This document shows positions 49,105 to 59,979 of a stretch of 64,000 nt of DNA, one piece after another. Source of the DNA: Kofleriaceae bacterium (GTDB lineage Bacteria > Myxococcota_A > Polyangia > Haliangiales > Haliangiaceae); contig JABFXX010000408.1 in assembly GCA_013368795.1 (NCBI GenBank), forward strand, positions 1 through 64,000. The letters run 5' to 3'. Under the pieces are notes generated by a model that saw only the letters and a program-made list of their open reading frames with translations, was not told the DNA's origin and did not search any database. The position numbers were made by a program, and so were the translations under genes. Numbering within the stretch: the first letter of the stretch is position 1; every line of letters starts with the position of its first letter.

Positions 49105-49911
49105 ATGGATCTCACCCTCGACGACGTACGAGCGTTCGCGGAGGCGCACTTGATCCCGCTCGGGTTCAAGCTGCTCGTCGCGCTCGTCATCTTCATCACG
49201 GGACGCCAGGTCGCGAAGCTCGTGCTCCGCACGATCGATCGCTTCATGGAGCGAGGTCGGATGGACGTGTCGCTGCGGAAGTTCCTCGGCGACGTCGTCT
49301 ACGCGATCATGCTCGTCGCCGTCATCATCGCGGCGCTCGATGCAGTCGGCGTGAAGACCACGGCCGTCATCGCGGTCCTTGGTGCCGCGGGCCTCGCGAT
49401 CGGCCTCGCACTGCAGGGCTCGTTGTCGAACTTCGCGGCGGGCGTGATGCTGATCGTGCTGCGCCCGTACAAGGTCGGGGACCTCGTCACCGTCGGCAAG
49501 TACCTCGGCCACGTCGACGCGATCCGCGTGTTCCAGACGATCCTCGTCACCGCCGATCACCGCGAGGTCACGATCCCCAACGGCCAGATCATCGCGCAGC
49601 CGATCGAGAACCTCACCGCGCTCGGCCGCAGGCGCGTCGATCTCGTCGTCAGCGTCGCGCAGGCGACCGACCTCGGCCGCGTGCGTCACCTGCTCGAGAC
49701 CGTCGTCAACGCCGACTCCCGGATCGAGCAGACCCCGCCGCCGCAGATCGACATCGCCGAGATCACAGACGCGAGCGTCAAGCTGTACCTCCGGCCCTGG
49801 ACCTCGTGCGAGGACTATACGAACGTCGCGACTGCCACGATGGAGCGAATCAAACAGACGATGGAAGCCGCCGAGCTCAAGTACTCGGTGTCGCTACAGG
49901 CGGTGGCGTGA
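49105..49911 (+). CDS. Small-conductance mechanosensitive channel (MscS family)
   Basis: GAAGLAIGLALQGSLSNFAAGVMLIVLRPYKVGD; VTIPNGQI. Confidence 0.93.
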   Translation: MDLTLDDVRAFAEAHLIPLGFKLLVALVIFITGRQVAKLVLRTIDRFMERGRMDVSLRKFLGDVVYAIMLVAVIIAALDAVGVKTTAVIAVLGAAGLAIGLALQGSLSNFAAGVMLIVLRPYKVGDLVTVGKYLGHVDAIRVFQTILVTADHREVTIPNGQIIAQPIENLTALGRRRVDLVVSVAQATDLGRVRHLLETVVNADSRIEQTPPPQIDIAEITDASVKLYLRPWTSCEDYTNVATATMERIKQTMEAAELKYSVSLQAVA

Positions 49912-50279
49912 TGCAGAAGTCACTCCTCGCCGCCGGCGCGATCAACGCCGCACTCGCCGTCGCCGCGGGCGCGTTCGCCGCACACGGCCTGCGCGAACGC
50001 CTCGCCACGCGCGCTCTCGAGATCTTCGAGACCGGCGCGCGCTATCACATGTATCACGCGCTCGGCATGCTCCTGTGCGCGGCGCTCGTCGCGAGCGTGC
50101 CCGGCGCGAAGACCGCCGGCTGGCTCCTGCAGGGCGGCATCGTCGTGTTCTCGGGCAGCCTCTACGCGCTCGCGCTGACCGACGTGAAGATCCTCGGCGC
50201 GATCACGCCGCTCGGCGGCCTCGCGTTCCTCGCCGGCTGGGTGTGGCTCGCGATCAGCGCGCTGCGCCTCAAGAGCTAG
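49911..50279 (+). CDS. DUF423 family membrane protein
   Basis: AGAFAAHGLRERL, ETGARYHMYHALGMLL; TGATG overlap with upstream mscS. Confidence 0.88.
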   Translation: MQKSLLAAGAINAALAVAAGAFAAHGLRERLATRALEIFETGARYHMYHALGMLLCAALVASVPGAKTAGWLLQGGIVVFSGSLYALALTDVKILGAITPLGGLAFLAGWVWLAISALRLKS

Positions 50280-51292
50280 CCAACGATCACGTCGGCGACC
50301 ATCCCGGTCGTCTCGACGCGGATCGGCACGTCGAGGAACTCGCGGATCGTGTCGATGTTCGTCGTCGCGTGCTGCGACAGCGGCGCGAGCGTGCGGAACT
50401 TGCCGCCGCCGGCGATCGCCATCGGCAGCAGCAGCTGATCGGCCAGGTGCTCGCCGACCGGCACGCCCGCCTCGAGGTAGTCCTCGAGATCGTCGAGGGC
50501 GTCGTCGGCGACGTCCTCGGCCGGATAGCCCTTGCGGCCGTGCGACGTCACGAGCTCGCGCGCGCCGCTCTCGAGCTCGACCTCGACCATGAACAGGTTG
50601 TGCGGACCGTCCTTCGGGAACTCGAGCAGCTCGCACGTCGGATTATCGAGGCGCTCCTGTGCCACCGCGAGCTCGCGGTCGCCGATATGCCTCGGCAGGC
50701 TCGCGCACATCGCGGTCGCCCGGCGCGCGACGATCTTGCCCGCCTGCACGAGCTCGATCGGCTTCAGCTTCGAGGGCCTCGTCTCGACGACCACGCGGCC
50801 GCCGCCATTCGGCAGGAACCCGTGCTTCTCGAGCGTCACCGTCACGTCCGCGCCCATCGCGCGCAGCGGCGGCAGGAACACGCGCTCGAGGAAGTCGAAC
50901 GGTGGACACAGCGGATTGTGCGTGCCGCCGGTGATCGTCACGCGCACCGGATGCGGCGCCGCGAGCGCGGGCACGAGCACCGTCTGAACGACGAGCGTCG
51001 TCGAGCCCGCGGTGCCGATGTCGACCGAGAACGCGGGCGCCCACGCCGTCCCCGGCGTGAACACGAGCTCGCTCGCGCCGACCTCGAGCGGAGTCGTCTG
51101 CGCGCAGCACAGCTTCGCCGCCGCCTCGACGCACGCGAGGTGCTGGCGCTGCAGGCCGGGCCGCTTGCGACCCGCGCGGATCTTGCGCATGCGCAGCTTG
51201 CGGCCGGTCACGATCGCGAGCGACAGCGACGTCCGCAGAATCTGCCCGCCGCCTTCGCCGCGCGAGCCATCGATGTCGACGGGCAACCTCAC
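50276..51292 (-). CDS. rtcA: RNA 3'-terminal phosphate cyclase
   Basis: DIDGSRGEGGGQILRTSLSLA; GADVTVTLEKHGFLPNGGGRV. Confidence 0.94.
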   Translation of the reverse strand: MRLPVDIDGSRGEGGGQILRTSLSLAIVTGRKLRMRKIRAGRKRPGLQRQHLACVEAAAKLCCAQTTPLEVGASELVFTPGTAWAPAFSVDIGTAGSTTLVVQTVLVPALAAPHPVRVTITGGTHNPLCPPFDFLERVFLPPLRAMGADVTVTLEKHGFLPNGGGRVVVETRPSKLKPIELVQAGKIVARRATAMCASLPRHIGDRELAVAQERLDNPTCELLEFPKDGPHNLFMVEVELESGARELVTSHGRKGYPAEDVADDALDDLEDYLEAGVPVGEHLADQLLLPMAIAGGGKFRTLAPLSQHATTNIDTIREFLDVPIRVETTGMVADVIVG

Positions 51293-51302
51293 GGGCGCGA
51301 GC

Positions 51303-52517
<1,215 letters not shown>

Positions 52518-52543
52518 GACACTGCCGTTGGCTGGCTCTACCA

Positions 52544-52556
52544 GCTTGCCGCAAGC
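52544..52556. promoter_or_regulatory. 13-nt dyad GCTTGC-C-GCAAGC upstream of rtcB
   Basis: Read directly, 27 nt upstream of the rtcB start. Confidence 0.35.
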
Positions 52557-52623
52557 AAAGCCGATCGGCTCGCGACGAGGTCGCAACTACTACGCGAATC
52601 AACCAGGCAATGCAACGCCAACC

Positions 52624-53619
52624 TCAGAACTGCACGAAATCGCCCGAGCTGCACGTACGAAGGAAGACACCGGCAGACACGGCGACATGCTCGTGCTCGG
52701 CCATGGTCACGCAGTAGAGGGTTGTTGGCTCCGAGGTCGGCCGGACCCCGACGACAAGATGATTGTAGCCGTGTCGATACTTTCTGTGGTTGTGCAGTCC
52801 GATGTAGCTCCGCACTTCCTCGCCGCAGAGCTCGCATCGATGCATCCTGCTCGCCATCTCGCGGCTCTTGGCGCGGCCACGGTCACTCGAGTTGTAGTTC
52901 GCGAGTACAGGTGCACCACGTGCGCCGTTTCCTGCGACCGACGCACGGAAGTGCTCGGGCCGCTCCTCCATGTACTTCACGATGTTCTTGCGTCCTCGCT
53001 CCGCGAAGTAAGCGTGACCCTCGGGCGTCTTCGCTTTTTCTCCGAGCGCTTCGATGCGTCGTGCCTCGAACTCCGGCGATTGCCAGTACTCATTGCGCTC
53101 GACGAGAGATCGATGGAACACCGAGTGGTCGTTGGCCCCCATGAACTCCAGGTTCTCCGGGCGGTTGTCGGCCTCGTCGAAGTTTCGGTGGTGAATGATC
53201 GTCCGCTGTCCCTCGAATCGAGGAATCGGACCGAGAAGGCCACTGCGAGCTACGATCCAGTGTGCCTTCTGCCAGCGTCCGGAGTAGTTCTGCTGAACGA
53301 GGACGTAGCCATCCTTGTCTCGCTTCGTGTACAGCGGCATGACCGAGGCAGACACGTGCAGGTCGCCAGCGGCGACATCGGTACCGTCTCGGCCAAGGAA
53401 CTGCTGCGTACTGGCACAGCCGATCGAGGCACCATTGTCCAGCTCGACGAGCACTCCTTCCGTCGCGGTCTCTGACTTTGAAACCTGACAGTACGCCGTG
53501 ACGACGCGCCCCGTTCTCGTGCAAGCGTAGACAACGGTGCGCTCACCGGTTGCGAGCGCCTCGAGCGACTCGTCCTTCCCGCTGAGGAGCGGAATCCTCG
53601 TCCCACCGACCAAACACAT
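52624..53619 (-). CDS. Free-standing intein-like protein: Hint domain + HNH endonuclease + C2H2 finger
   Basis: CLVGGTRIPLLSG (block A), LDNGASIGCASTQQFLGRDG (block B position), HHRNFDEADNRPENLEFMGANDHSVFH (HNH), CELCGEEVRSYIGLHNHRKYRH, YCVTMAEHEHVAVSAGVFLRTC (C-terminal blocks). Confidence 0.85.
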   Translation of the reverse strand: MCLVGGTRIPLLSGKDESLEALATGERTVVYACTRTGRVVTAYCQVSKSETATEGVLVELDNGASIGCASTQQFLGRDGTDVAAGDLHVSASVMPLYTKRDKDGYVLVQQNYSGRWQKAHWIVARSGLLGPIPRFEGQRTIIHHRNFDEADNRPENLEFMGANDHSVFHRSLVERNEYWQSPEFEARRIEALGEKAKTPEGHAYFAERGRKNIVKYMEERPEHFRASVAGNGARGAPVLANYNSSDRGRAKSREMASRMHRCELCGEEVRSYIGLHNHRKYRHGYNHLVVGVRPTSEPTTLYCVTMAEHEHVAVSAGVFLRTCSSGDFVQF

Positions 53620-53698
53620 CGAAGAAGTATCGGCCCGAGGTCTGACGAATTAGAGACGGAGCGATCTCGCAGAGCTGAAGTGACGAATGGCAAGTAGC

Positions 53699-54802
53699 TC
53701 AGCGCTGCTGTTCGTCGCCGATCGAGACGAACGTGCTCGTCGCGAGGTTCGCGTGCTCGGCCTTGATCCAGTCGGCGCTGAGCGTGCCGGTCGAGATGCG
53801 CACCTCGTCGAGCGAGCCGCGGAACGGCGCTTGATCGACGACGCCGAGGATCAGCGGCTGCGCGGAGCTGAGGCTGCCGACACCGATCGTCGGCTCCACG
53901 GTCGCGAACGCGCCGTCGCGGTAGGCGAGGAATTGCTGTGCGCTGCGATCGAGCACGGCCGCGACGTGGACCCACTCGCCGAGCGTCTCGAGACCGATGA
54001 CCGGATCGCGATAGGTCGAGCCGTCGTGGATCTTGATGTGCCACGGCCCGCTGCCGAACAGCATGCAGTAGCCCGGGTCGCCGCTCGTCGAGCCGCCCTT
54101 CGCGATCGGCGCGTCGAACATGCCCTGGCTCTGCGGGACCTTGGCCCAGAGCGAGATGCTGAACGAGCCGGTGCCGAAGTCGAGGCTGCCATCGGCCGGG
54201 TCGGCGATCACGAGCGTGTCGTCATTGCCGTCGTAGTCACGCGCGCTGCCGGCAATGCCGTCGACCAGGCTCGGCGTCTTACCGGGCGTCGGTCCCAGCG
54301 CGGGATGATCGTGCGACGTGCTGTCGGTCGTCGCGGCGCCGAGGTGCCAGACGCCGGCGAACTTCGATGGCCACGTCGCGGCACCTGCGGGTGCGCGCTC
54401 GGGACCCGCGTAGTAGAGGTAGATCGTTGTCGGTGCCGGCGCGAGCGAGGGGATGCGGACCCACGCCTCGACGGCGCCGCTCGCTCCTCCGTAGCGCACG
54501 AGCTCGTGGTCGAGGATCGTCGTGCCGTCGGCGGCGGTGAACACGAGGTCGTGACCGTCGCCGCGTGCGGCCTGGCCGAGCTGCGTGTCGGCGGCCTCGA
54601 TGATGGCGACGGGGAAGTCGGTCAGCGTCGACGAGATCGGCGCGGTGATCGTGATCGGCTTGCGCCGCATGTAGCCCGCGAGCCACGGCCCGTTCGGCAC
54701 ATCGCCCGTCTGTGCATCGCTCGTCGTGCTGTCGGTCTGCGTAGCACCGTGGTCGAAACTGCAGGCGCACGACACGAACGCGACCGCGACCGGCCACTTC
54801 AT
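53699..54802 (-). CDS. DUF2341 + LamG/concanavalin A-like lipoprotein
   Basis: MRRKPITITAPISSTLTDFPVAI, IYLYYAGPE, GTGSFSISLWAKV. Confidence 0.82.
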   Translation of the reverse strand: MKWPVAVAFVSCACSFDHGATQTDSTTSDAQTGDVPNGPWLAGYMRRKPITITAPISSTLTDFPVAIIEAADTQLGQAARGDGHDLVFTAADGTTILDHELVRYGGASGAVEAWVRIPSLAPAPTTIYLYYAGPERAPAGAATWPSKFAGVWHLGAATTDSTSHDHPALGPTPGKTPSLVDGIAGSARDYDGNDDTLVIADPADGSLDFGTGSFSISLWAKVPQSQGMFDAPIAKGGSTSGDPGYCMLFGSGPWHIKIHDGSTYRDPVIGLETLGEWVHVAAVLDRSAQQFLAYRDGAFATVEPTIGVGSLSSAQPLILGVVDQAPFRGSLDEVRISTGTLSADWIKAEHANLATSTFVSIGDEQQR

Positions 54803-54939
54803 GCGCTCACGTTAACGGAATCACGGGTCGTCGCGCGCGAGGTTGCTGTCGACGACAGGTGAGATCCAGCCGACGTACGACGTCCGTCGTAGGGCAGGTC
54901 ACACGAATTGGCGAGCGTGTGATCGGAGCGCTCGATCCG

Positions 54940-55293
54940 TCAGCGGCAGACGCGGCCGGGACCGTCGGCGATCGTGGCGCACTTGCGGCCCGACGGGCAG
55001 GCGCTGTCGTCCTCGCACTTGACCTCGCAGGTCTTGAACTCGGGACCGCGTGCGCCGGCGATGCCGTAGTACTTCACGCACGTCGCCGGCGGAGCGCAGG
55101 AGTCGCCCTCGCCGCACGTCTCGCCGATACCGGGCGCGGCGGCGGCCTGCGTCGTCGGCGGCTCGGTGTTCGACGGCGTGGCCGAGCCTTCGGCGGGCGG
55201 CGGCGCGGGCTGCGTCGACGGCGTGGGCGACTTCGAGCTGCAGCCGCACGCGGAACCGAGGACGACGATCAGGGCGATGGCGAAGCGCTTCAT
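54940..55293 (-). CDS. Cys-rich lipoprotein (117 aa)
   Basis: GSACGCSSKSP lipobox; ETCGEGDSCAPPATC...C...C...C. Confidence 0.65.
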   Translation of the reverse strand: MKRFAIALIVVLGSACGCSSKSPTPSTQPAPPPAEGSATPSNTEPPTTQAAAAPGIGETCGEGDSCAPPATCVKYYGIAGARGPEFKTCEVKCEDDSACPSGRKCATIADGPGRVCR

Positions 55294-55346
55294 GGGCGCG
55301 GACGATAGCCGCGGGCGCGGCGGGGCGATAGGGCCGCGCGCGGGGC

Positions 55347-57308
55347 CTAGCGGTAGCCTTGCGCCTGCAGGTTGAACAGCGTCGCGTAGCGGCCGCCTTG
55401 CGCGAGGAGCTCGTCGTGCGAACCGCGTTCGATGATCTTGCCGTGATCGAGCACGATGATCTGGTCGGCCATGCGCACCGTCGAGAATCGGTGCGAGATC
55501 ACGATCGCGATCTTGTCATCGGTCAGCTCGCGGAAGCGCTCGAAGATCTTCACCTCGGCCTCGGCATCCATCGATGCGGTCGGCTCGTCGAGCACGAGGA
55601 TGTCGGCATCGCGGCGCATGAACGCGCGAGCGAGCGCGACCTTCTGCCACTGGCCGAGCGATAGCTCGCGGCCCGAGCGGAACCACTTGCCGAGCTGCGT
55701 GTCGTACTGGTCGGGGAAGCCGGAGATGAACGGCTTCGCGAGGCCGCGCTCGGCGGCATCGTCCCAGCGACCGCGGTCCTCGTAGGCGCGATCGTCGCCG
55801 GCGCCGATGTTCTCGCCGACGGTGAGCTGGTAGCGCACGAAGTCCTGGAAGATGACGCCGATGCGGCGGTGCAGTGCGGCGGGCGCCCACTCGCGGAGGT
55901 CGCGGCCGTCGATCGTGATGCGGCCGCTCGTCGGTTCGTAGAGGCGCGTGAGCAGCTTGATCAGCGTCGTCTTGCCCGAGCCGTTCTCGCCGACGATCGC
56001 GAGCTTGCTGCCCGGAGGGATGTGGAGATCGACGTCGGTCAGCGCGATGTCGTGCGCGCCGGGATAGACGAACGACACGTGATCGAAGCGAACGCCGTCC
56101 TTCGGATCGGGGCCCTCGGTCGCGGTGCCACCGGGCGTCATCGTCGGCGTGTCGAGGAACTCGTAGAGGTTCGACAGGTACAGGTTGTCCTCGTACATGC
56201 CGCCGATGTCGCCGAGCGCGCTCGACAGCGCCGACTGCGCTTGCTTGAAGACGAGCACGTACATCGTCATCGCGCCGAGCGAGATCGACTTGTCGATCGT
56301 CGCGTACGCGATCCACAGGTACATGCCGTAGAACGCGGCCTGGCCGATCGTGCCGAGGATCAGCGCCCACACGCCGCGACGGATCGTGATCGCGCGATCG
56401 CCGGCGTAGAGCTTCTCGAAGATGTCCTTGTAGCGCTGGAGGAAGCGCGGCCCGAGGCCGAACAGCATGACCTCCTTCGCGTGGTCCTCGCGTGCGAGCA
56501 CGGTCTCGACGTACATCTGCTCGCGCGTCTCGGGCGTGCGCCAGCGCGACAGGCGGAACGCGTCGCCGGAGAACTTGAGCTCGGCGATGAACGGCGGGAT
56601 CGCCGCGGCGATCAGCACGGCCAGCGCGATCGGCGAGAACGCGGCGAGCAGGCCGCCGAGGCCGACGAGCGTGATCATGCTCTGCGCGAGCTCGAATGTC
56701 TGCGAGACGAGCGAGAGCGGTCGCGATGACGCCTCGCGCCGGGCGCGCGTCATCTTGTCGTAGATCTCGGAGTCCTCGAACTGCGTGAGCTCGAGCGTCA
56801 GCGCCTTCTCGAGGATCTCGACGTTGATGCGCTGGCCGAGCTGCTGGCGGAGCAGCGAGCGGAAGATGCCGAGCGTGCGCTGGACGAGCGCGAGCAGCAC
56901 GACGAGGCCGAGCTCGGCGCCGACCCACATCATCGCGTCGTCGCGGCCCATGTCGGTCGCGCGCGCGTGGACGATCGAGTCGACCAGGCGCTTGCCGACG
57001 TACGCGACTCCCGCAGGCAAGACACCGCCGATCACGCTGCCGAGCGCGAGCCCGATCGTGAGCATCTTGTTCGTCGACCAGACGAGCTGGAGGGCGCGTC
57101 GGCTGTAGCGGAACACGCCGAGGTAGCCGCGGAGATCGAGCTTGTCGTCCTTCGGCGGCTTCTGATTGCCGGCCTTGTGCGGGTTCTGCACGCCCGCCTT
57201 GCCGCCACTGCCACCACCGCCACCGCCACCACCGCCGCCGCCACCGCCACCACCGCCGCCACCTCCGCCTCCGTACGCGGCGATCGATCCTGCGGTGGTT
57301 ACGGCCAT
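55347..57308 (-). CDS. ABC transporter ATP-binding/permease protein with N-terminal poly-Gly tract
   Basis: Walker A GENGSGKTT, signature LSLGQWQ, Walker B ILVLDEPT; fused TM domain. Confidence 0.94.
   Translation of the reverse strand: MAVTTAGSIAAYGGGGGGGGGGGGGGGGGGGGGSGGKAGVQNPHKAGNQKPPKDDKLDLRGYLGVFRYSRRALQLVWSTNKMLTIGLALGSVIGGVLPAGVAYVGKRLVDSIVHARATDMGRDDAMMWVGAELGLVVLLALVQRTLGIFRSLLRQQLGQRINVEILEKALTLELTQFEDSEIYDKMTRARREASSRPLSLVSQTFELAQSMITLVGLGGLLAAFSPIALAVLIAAAIPPFIAELKFSGDAFRLSRWRTPETREQMYVETVLAREDHAKEVMLFGLGPRFLQRYKDIFEKLYAGDRAITIRRGVWALILGTIGQAAFYGMYLWIAYATIDKSISLGAMTMYVLVFKQAQSALSSALGDIGGMYEDNLYLSNLYEFLDTPTMTPGGTATEGPDPKDGVRFDHVSFVYPGAHDIALTDVDLHIPPGSKLAIVGENGSGKTTLIKLLTRLYEPTSGRITIDGRDLREWAPAALHRRIGVIFQDFVRYQLTVGENIGAGDDRAYEDRGRWDDAAERGLAKPFISGFPDQYDTQLGKWFRSGRELSLGQWQKVALARAFMRRDADILVLDEPTASMDAEAEVKIFERFRELTDDKIAIVISHRFSTVRMADQIIVLDHGKIIERGSHDELLAQGGRYATLFNLQAQGYR
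57210..57272 (-). repeat. GGN trinucleotide tract encoding 21 consecutive Gly
   Basis: 63 nt of gcc/acc/tcc codons on + strand. Confidence 0.95.
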
Positions 57309-57378
57309 GCTGCGAATGTAACTGGTCGCGTCGCCGGCGACACCGCGAGCCGTACCCGGAATTTCGGGGAGGAAGCGC

Positions 57379-57600
57379 TCAGGGTTCGGAGCGCTGCGAG
57401 GCTTTCCGGCGCGTCGAGGTGCGAGCCGTCCTCGTCGAGCGTTGGCCCGTTCGGCGCTGCTGCTCGCGATCGTGCTGCATCTCGGCCTGCGGCGGGGGCT
57501 TGCCGCGCTGATGTTGCGTCTGTCCCTCCCGAACGATCTCGTGCTGAGTGCCCGAGCTGCGCTTCTTCGCTCCCTGATCGTGGCCTCGACGACGTGGCAT
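57379..57600 (-). CDS. Small basic Arg/Gln-rich disordered protein (73 aa)
   Basis: Strong SD AGGAGG before ATG; MPRRRGHDQGAKKRSSGTQHEIVREGQTQHQRGKPPPQ... Confidence 0.6.
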   Translation of the reverse strand: MPRRRGHDQGAKKRSSGTQHEIVREGQTQHQRGKPPPQAEMQHDREQQRRTGQRSTRTARTSTRRKASQRSEP

Positions 57601-57608
57601 ACGAACCT

Positions 57609-57630
57609 CCTGCACGGGCTGTGGTGCAGG
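57609..57630 (-). promoter_or_regulatory. Hairpin CCTGCAC/GTGCAGG overlapping the SD of the small basic ORF
   Basis: 7-bp stem 57609-57615/57624-57630, 8-nt loop; overlaps AGGAGG (57606-57611). Confidence 0.5.
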
Positions 57631-57643
57631 CGGTATGCCCGAC

Positions 57644-59911
57644 CTAGCGGCGGCGCTTCACGATCGCCTGGACCTTGCGGCGGCGCAGGCGCGTCGCCTC
57701 CTTCAGGCGGCGATCGGTGCGCTCGATCATCTGCTGCTGGCTGTGCTTGGCGCCGAGGCCCGTGCGCTGCGCATAGCTGCCGTCGGGCAGCATGTCCCAC
57801 GCGCCGCGCTGATCCGAGAGCTGCGTGTCGAGGATGTAGCGCAGCTCGGACTGCAGGCGCGGATCCTCGATCGGGCACAGCACCTCGACGCGCTTCTCGA
57901 GGTTGCGCTGCATCGCGTCCGCCGAGCCGATGTAGTACTCGGCGCGGCCGCCGTTGTGGAAGTAGTAGATGCGGCCGTGCTCGAGGAAGCGACCGAGGAC
58001 GCTGACGACCTTGATCGAGCTCGACACGCCGTCGAGGCCGGGGCGCAGGCGACACGTGTCGCGCACGATCAGATCGATCGTCACCCCGCGCTGCGATGCG
58101 CGGTACAGCGCGCGGACGATATCGACGTCCTCGAGCGCGTTGAGCTTCCACTGGATGTGGCCGCGCTCGCCTTGGCCGACGAGCGCGATCTCGCGCTCGA
58201 TCTTCTCGAGCAGCGCGGCCTTCAGCTGCTTCGGTGCGACGAGGAGCTTCGTGTACTTGCGGCGCGGCTTGTAGCCGGTCGTCAGGTAGTTGAACAGCTC
58301 GGTGAGATCGCGGCCGATGCCCTCGTCGCACGTGAACAGGCCGATGTCGGTGTAGAGCCGCGCGGTGCCGGAGTGATAGTTGCCGGTCGCGACGTGCGCG
58401 TAGCGGCGAAGCCCGTCGTAATCGTGGCGGACGACGAGCGTGATCTTCGTGTGCGTCTTGAGACCGACGACGCCGTACGTGACGTGGATGCCCGCGCGCT
58501 CCATGCGCGACGCCCACTTGATGTTCGCTTCCTCGTCGAATCGCGCCTTGAGCTCGAGGACGACGGCGACCTGCTTGCCGTTCTGCGCGGCGCGGACGAG
58601 GTGCTTGATGACGCCGCTGTCCTTGGACGTGCGGTAGAGCGTCGTCTTGATCGCGCGGACCTTCGGGTCGTCGGCAGCCTCGCGGAGAAATCGCTCGACC
58701 GACTGCTGGAACGACTCGTACGGGTGCTGTACGAGCATGTTCTTCTGATCGCGCAGCGCGTGGAAGATGCTGCCGTCGGTGAGGAAGTCGACCGGCTGCG
58801 CCGGCGCGTGCGGCGCGTCGCGCAGCTCGGGGATGTCGAGCATCGCGATCTCCATGAGGTCGCGCTGGCCGAGCATGCCGACGGCCTCGAACACGTCCTG
58901 GCCCTCGTCGAGGCCGAGCTCGGCGGCGATGCGGCCGCGCAGCTGCGGGACCATCTCGCGATCGACCTGGAGGCGCACGACCGGCGCGAACTTGCGCTTG
59001 CGCAGCTCGATCTCGATGAGCTCGAGAAGATCGTCGGCCTCTTCTTCGTCCTGCTCGGTGATCGCGTTGCGCGTGACGCGGAACATCGCGCACGCCTCGA
59101 TCTCCATGCCGGGGAACAACAGGTCGAGGTTGTTCGCCATCACGTCGGCGAGATCGACGAACGTGCGAGACGTGCCGAGGCGAACCCAGCGCGACATCCC
59201 GCCGCCGACGGGAATCTTCACGCGCGCGAGCAGCGGCTCGCCGTCGTGCTCGTAGCGCAGCGACACGAGCAGGTTCAGCGACAGATTCGAGACGAACGGG
59301 AACGGGTGCGCCGGGTCCATCGCCTGCGGCGTGACCAGCGGGAAGATGTTGCGCAGGTAGTGCTCGCGGACCCACGCGCGCTGTTGCGCGTCGAGCTCCT
59401 TGAACGGCGCGAGCCACACGCCGACGGCCTTGAGCTCGGCCTTCACCTTCTCGAGGATCTGGGCCTTGCGGCGCTCGAGCTTCGTGATCAGCTCGAGGCA
59501 GTCCGCGATCTGCTGCTGCGGCGTGCGGCCGTCGGGCGTCACCGAGTGCAGCTGAGCGCCGACCTGCTGCTTGAGGCCGCCGATGCGCTTCTGGAAGAAC
59601 TCGTCGATGTTCGAGCTGACGATCGCGAGGAACTTCACGCGCTCGAGCAGCGGGAGTCGGTCGTCTTCTGCCTCGTGCAGGACGCGCCAGCAGAAGTTCA
59701 GGTACGTCAGCTCTCGGTTGAGGTAGAGCTCGGGAGCGCCGAGGTCCGTCGGCACGATCTCGCCGATGCCGGGAGCCGGCGGCGTGCGGCCGGGGATGTC
59801 GAACGTCTTCAGCGACGCTCGCTCGCGCGGCATCTCTTCCGGCACGAGCTCCAACCGATGGATTCCAGAGGTCTGGGCGTCCGGCGCAACGATAGGTCGT
59901 TCCGCAGCCAT
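57644..59911 (-). CDS. ppk1: Polyphosphate kinase 1
   Basis: YLNRELTYLNFCWRVLHEA, HPYESFQQSVERFL, IKTTLYRTSKDSGVIKHLVRAAQNGKQVAVVLELKARFDEEANIKW. Confidence 0.96.
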   Translation of the reverse strand: MAAERPIVAPDAQTSGIHRLELVPEEMPRERASLKTFDIPGRTPPAPGIGEIVPTDLGAPELYLNRELTYLNFCWRVLHEAEDDRLPLLERVKFLAIVSSNIDEFFQKRIGGLKQQVGAQLHSVTPDGRTPQQQIADCLELITKLERRKAQILEKVKAELKAVGVWLAPFKELDAQQRAWVREHYLRNIFPLVTPQAMDPAHPFPFVSNLSLNLLVSLRYEHDGEPLLARVKIPVGGGMSRWVRLGTSRTFVDLADVMANNLDLLFPGMEIEACAMFRVTRNAITEQDEEEADDLLELIEIELRKRKFAPVVRLQVDREMVPQLRGRIAAELGLDEGQDVFEAVGMLGQRDLMEIAMLDIPELRDAPHAPAQPVDFLTDGSIFHALRDQKNMLVQHPYESFQQSVERFLREAADDPKVRAIKTTLYRTSKDSGVIKHLVRAAQNGKQVAVVLELKARFDEEANIKWASRMERAGIHVTYGVVGLKTHTKITLVVRHDYDGLRRYAHVATGNYHSGTARLYTDIGLFTCDEGIGRDLTELFNYLTTGYKPRRKYTKLLVAPKQLKAALLEKIEREIALVGQGERGHIQWKLNALEDVDIVRALYRASQRGVTIDLIVRDTCRLRPGLDGVSSSIKVVSVLGRFLEHGRIYYFHNGGRAEYYIGSADAMQRNLEKRVEVLCPIEDPRLQSELRYILDTQLSDQRGAWDMLPDGSYAQRTGLGAKHSQQQMIERTDRRLKEATRLRRRKVQAIVKRRR

Positions 59912-59979
59912 TCAGCCGAGACTATACCGCTCGAGTGACGGGACCGTTACAAAGGTCTCGCCAAGAAGCCCGGGAGTTT

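Noticed and set aside
57635-59938. 767-aa + strand ORF
   Set aside because: Antisense shadow of ppk1.
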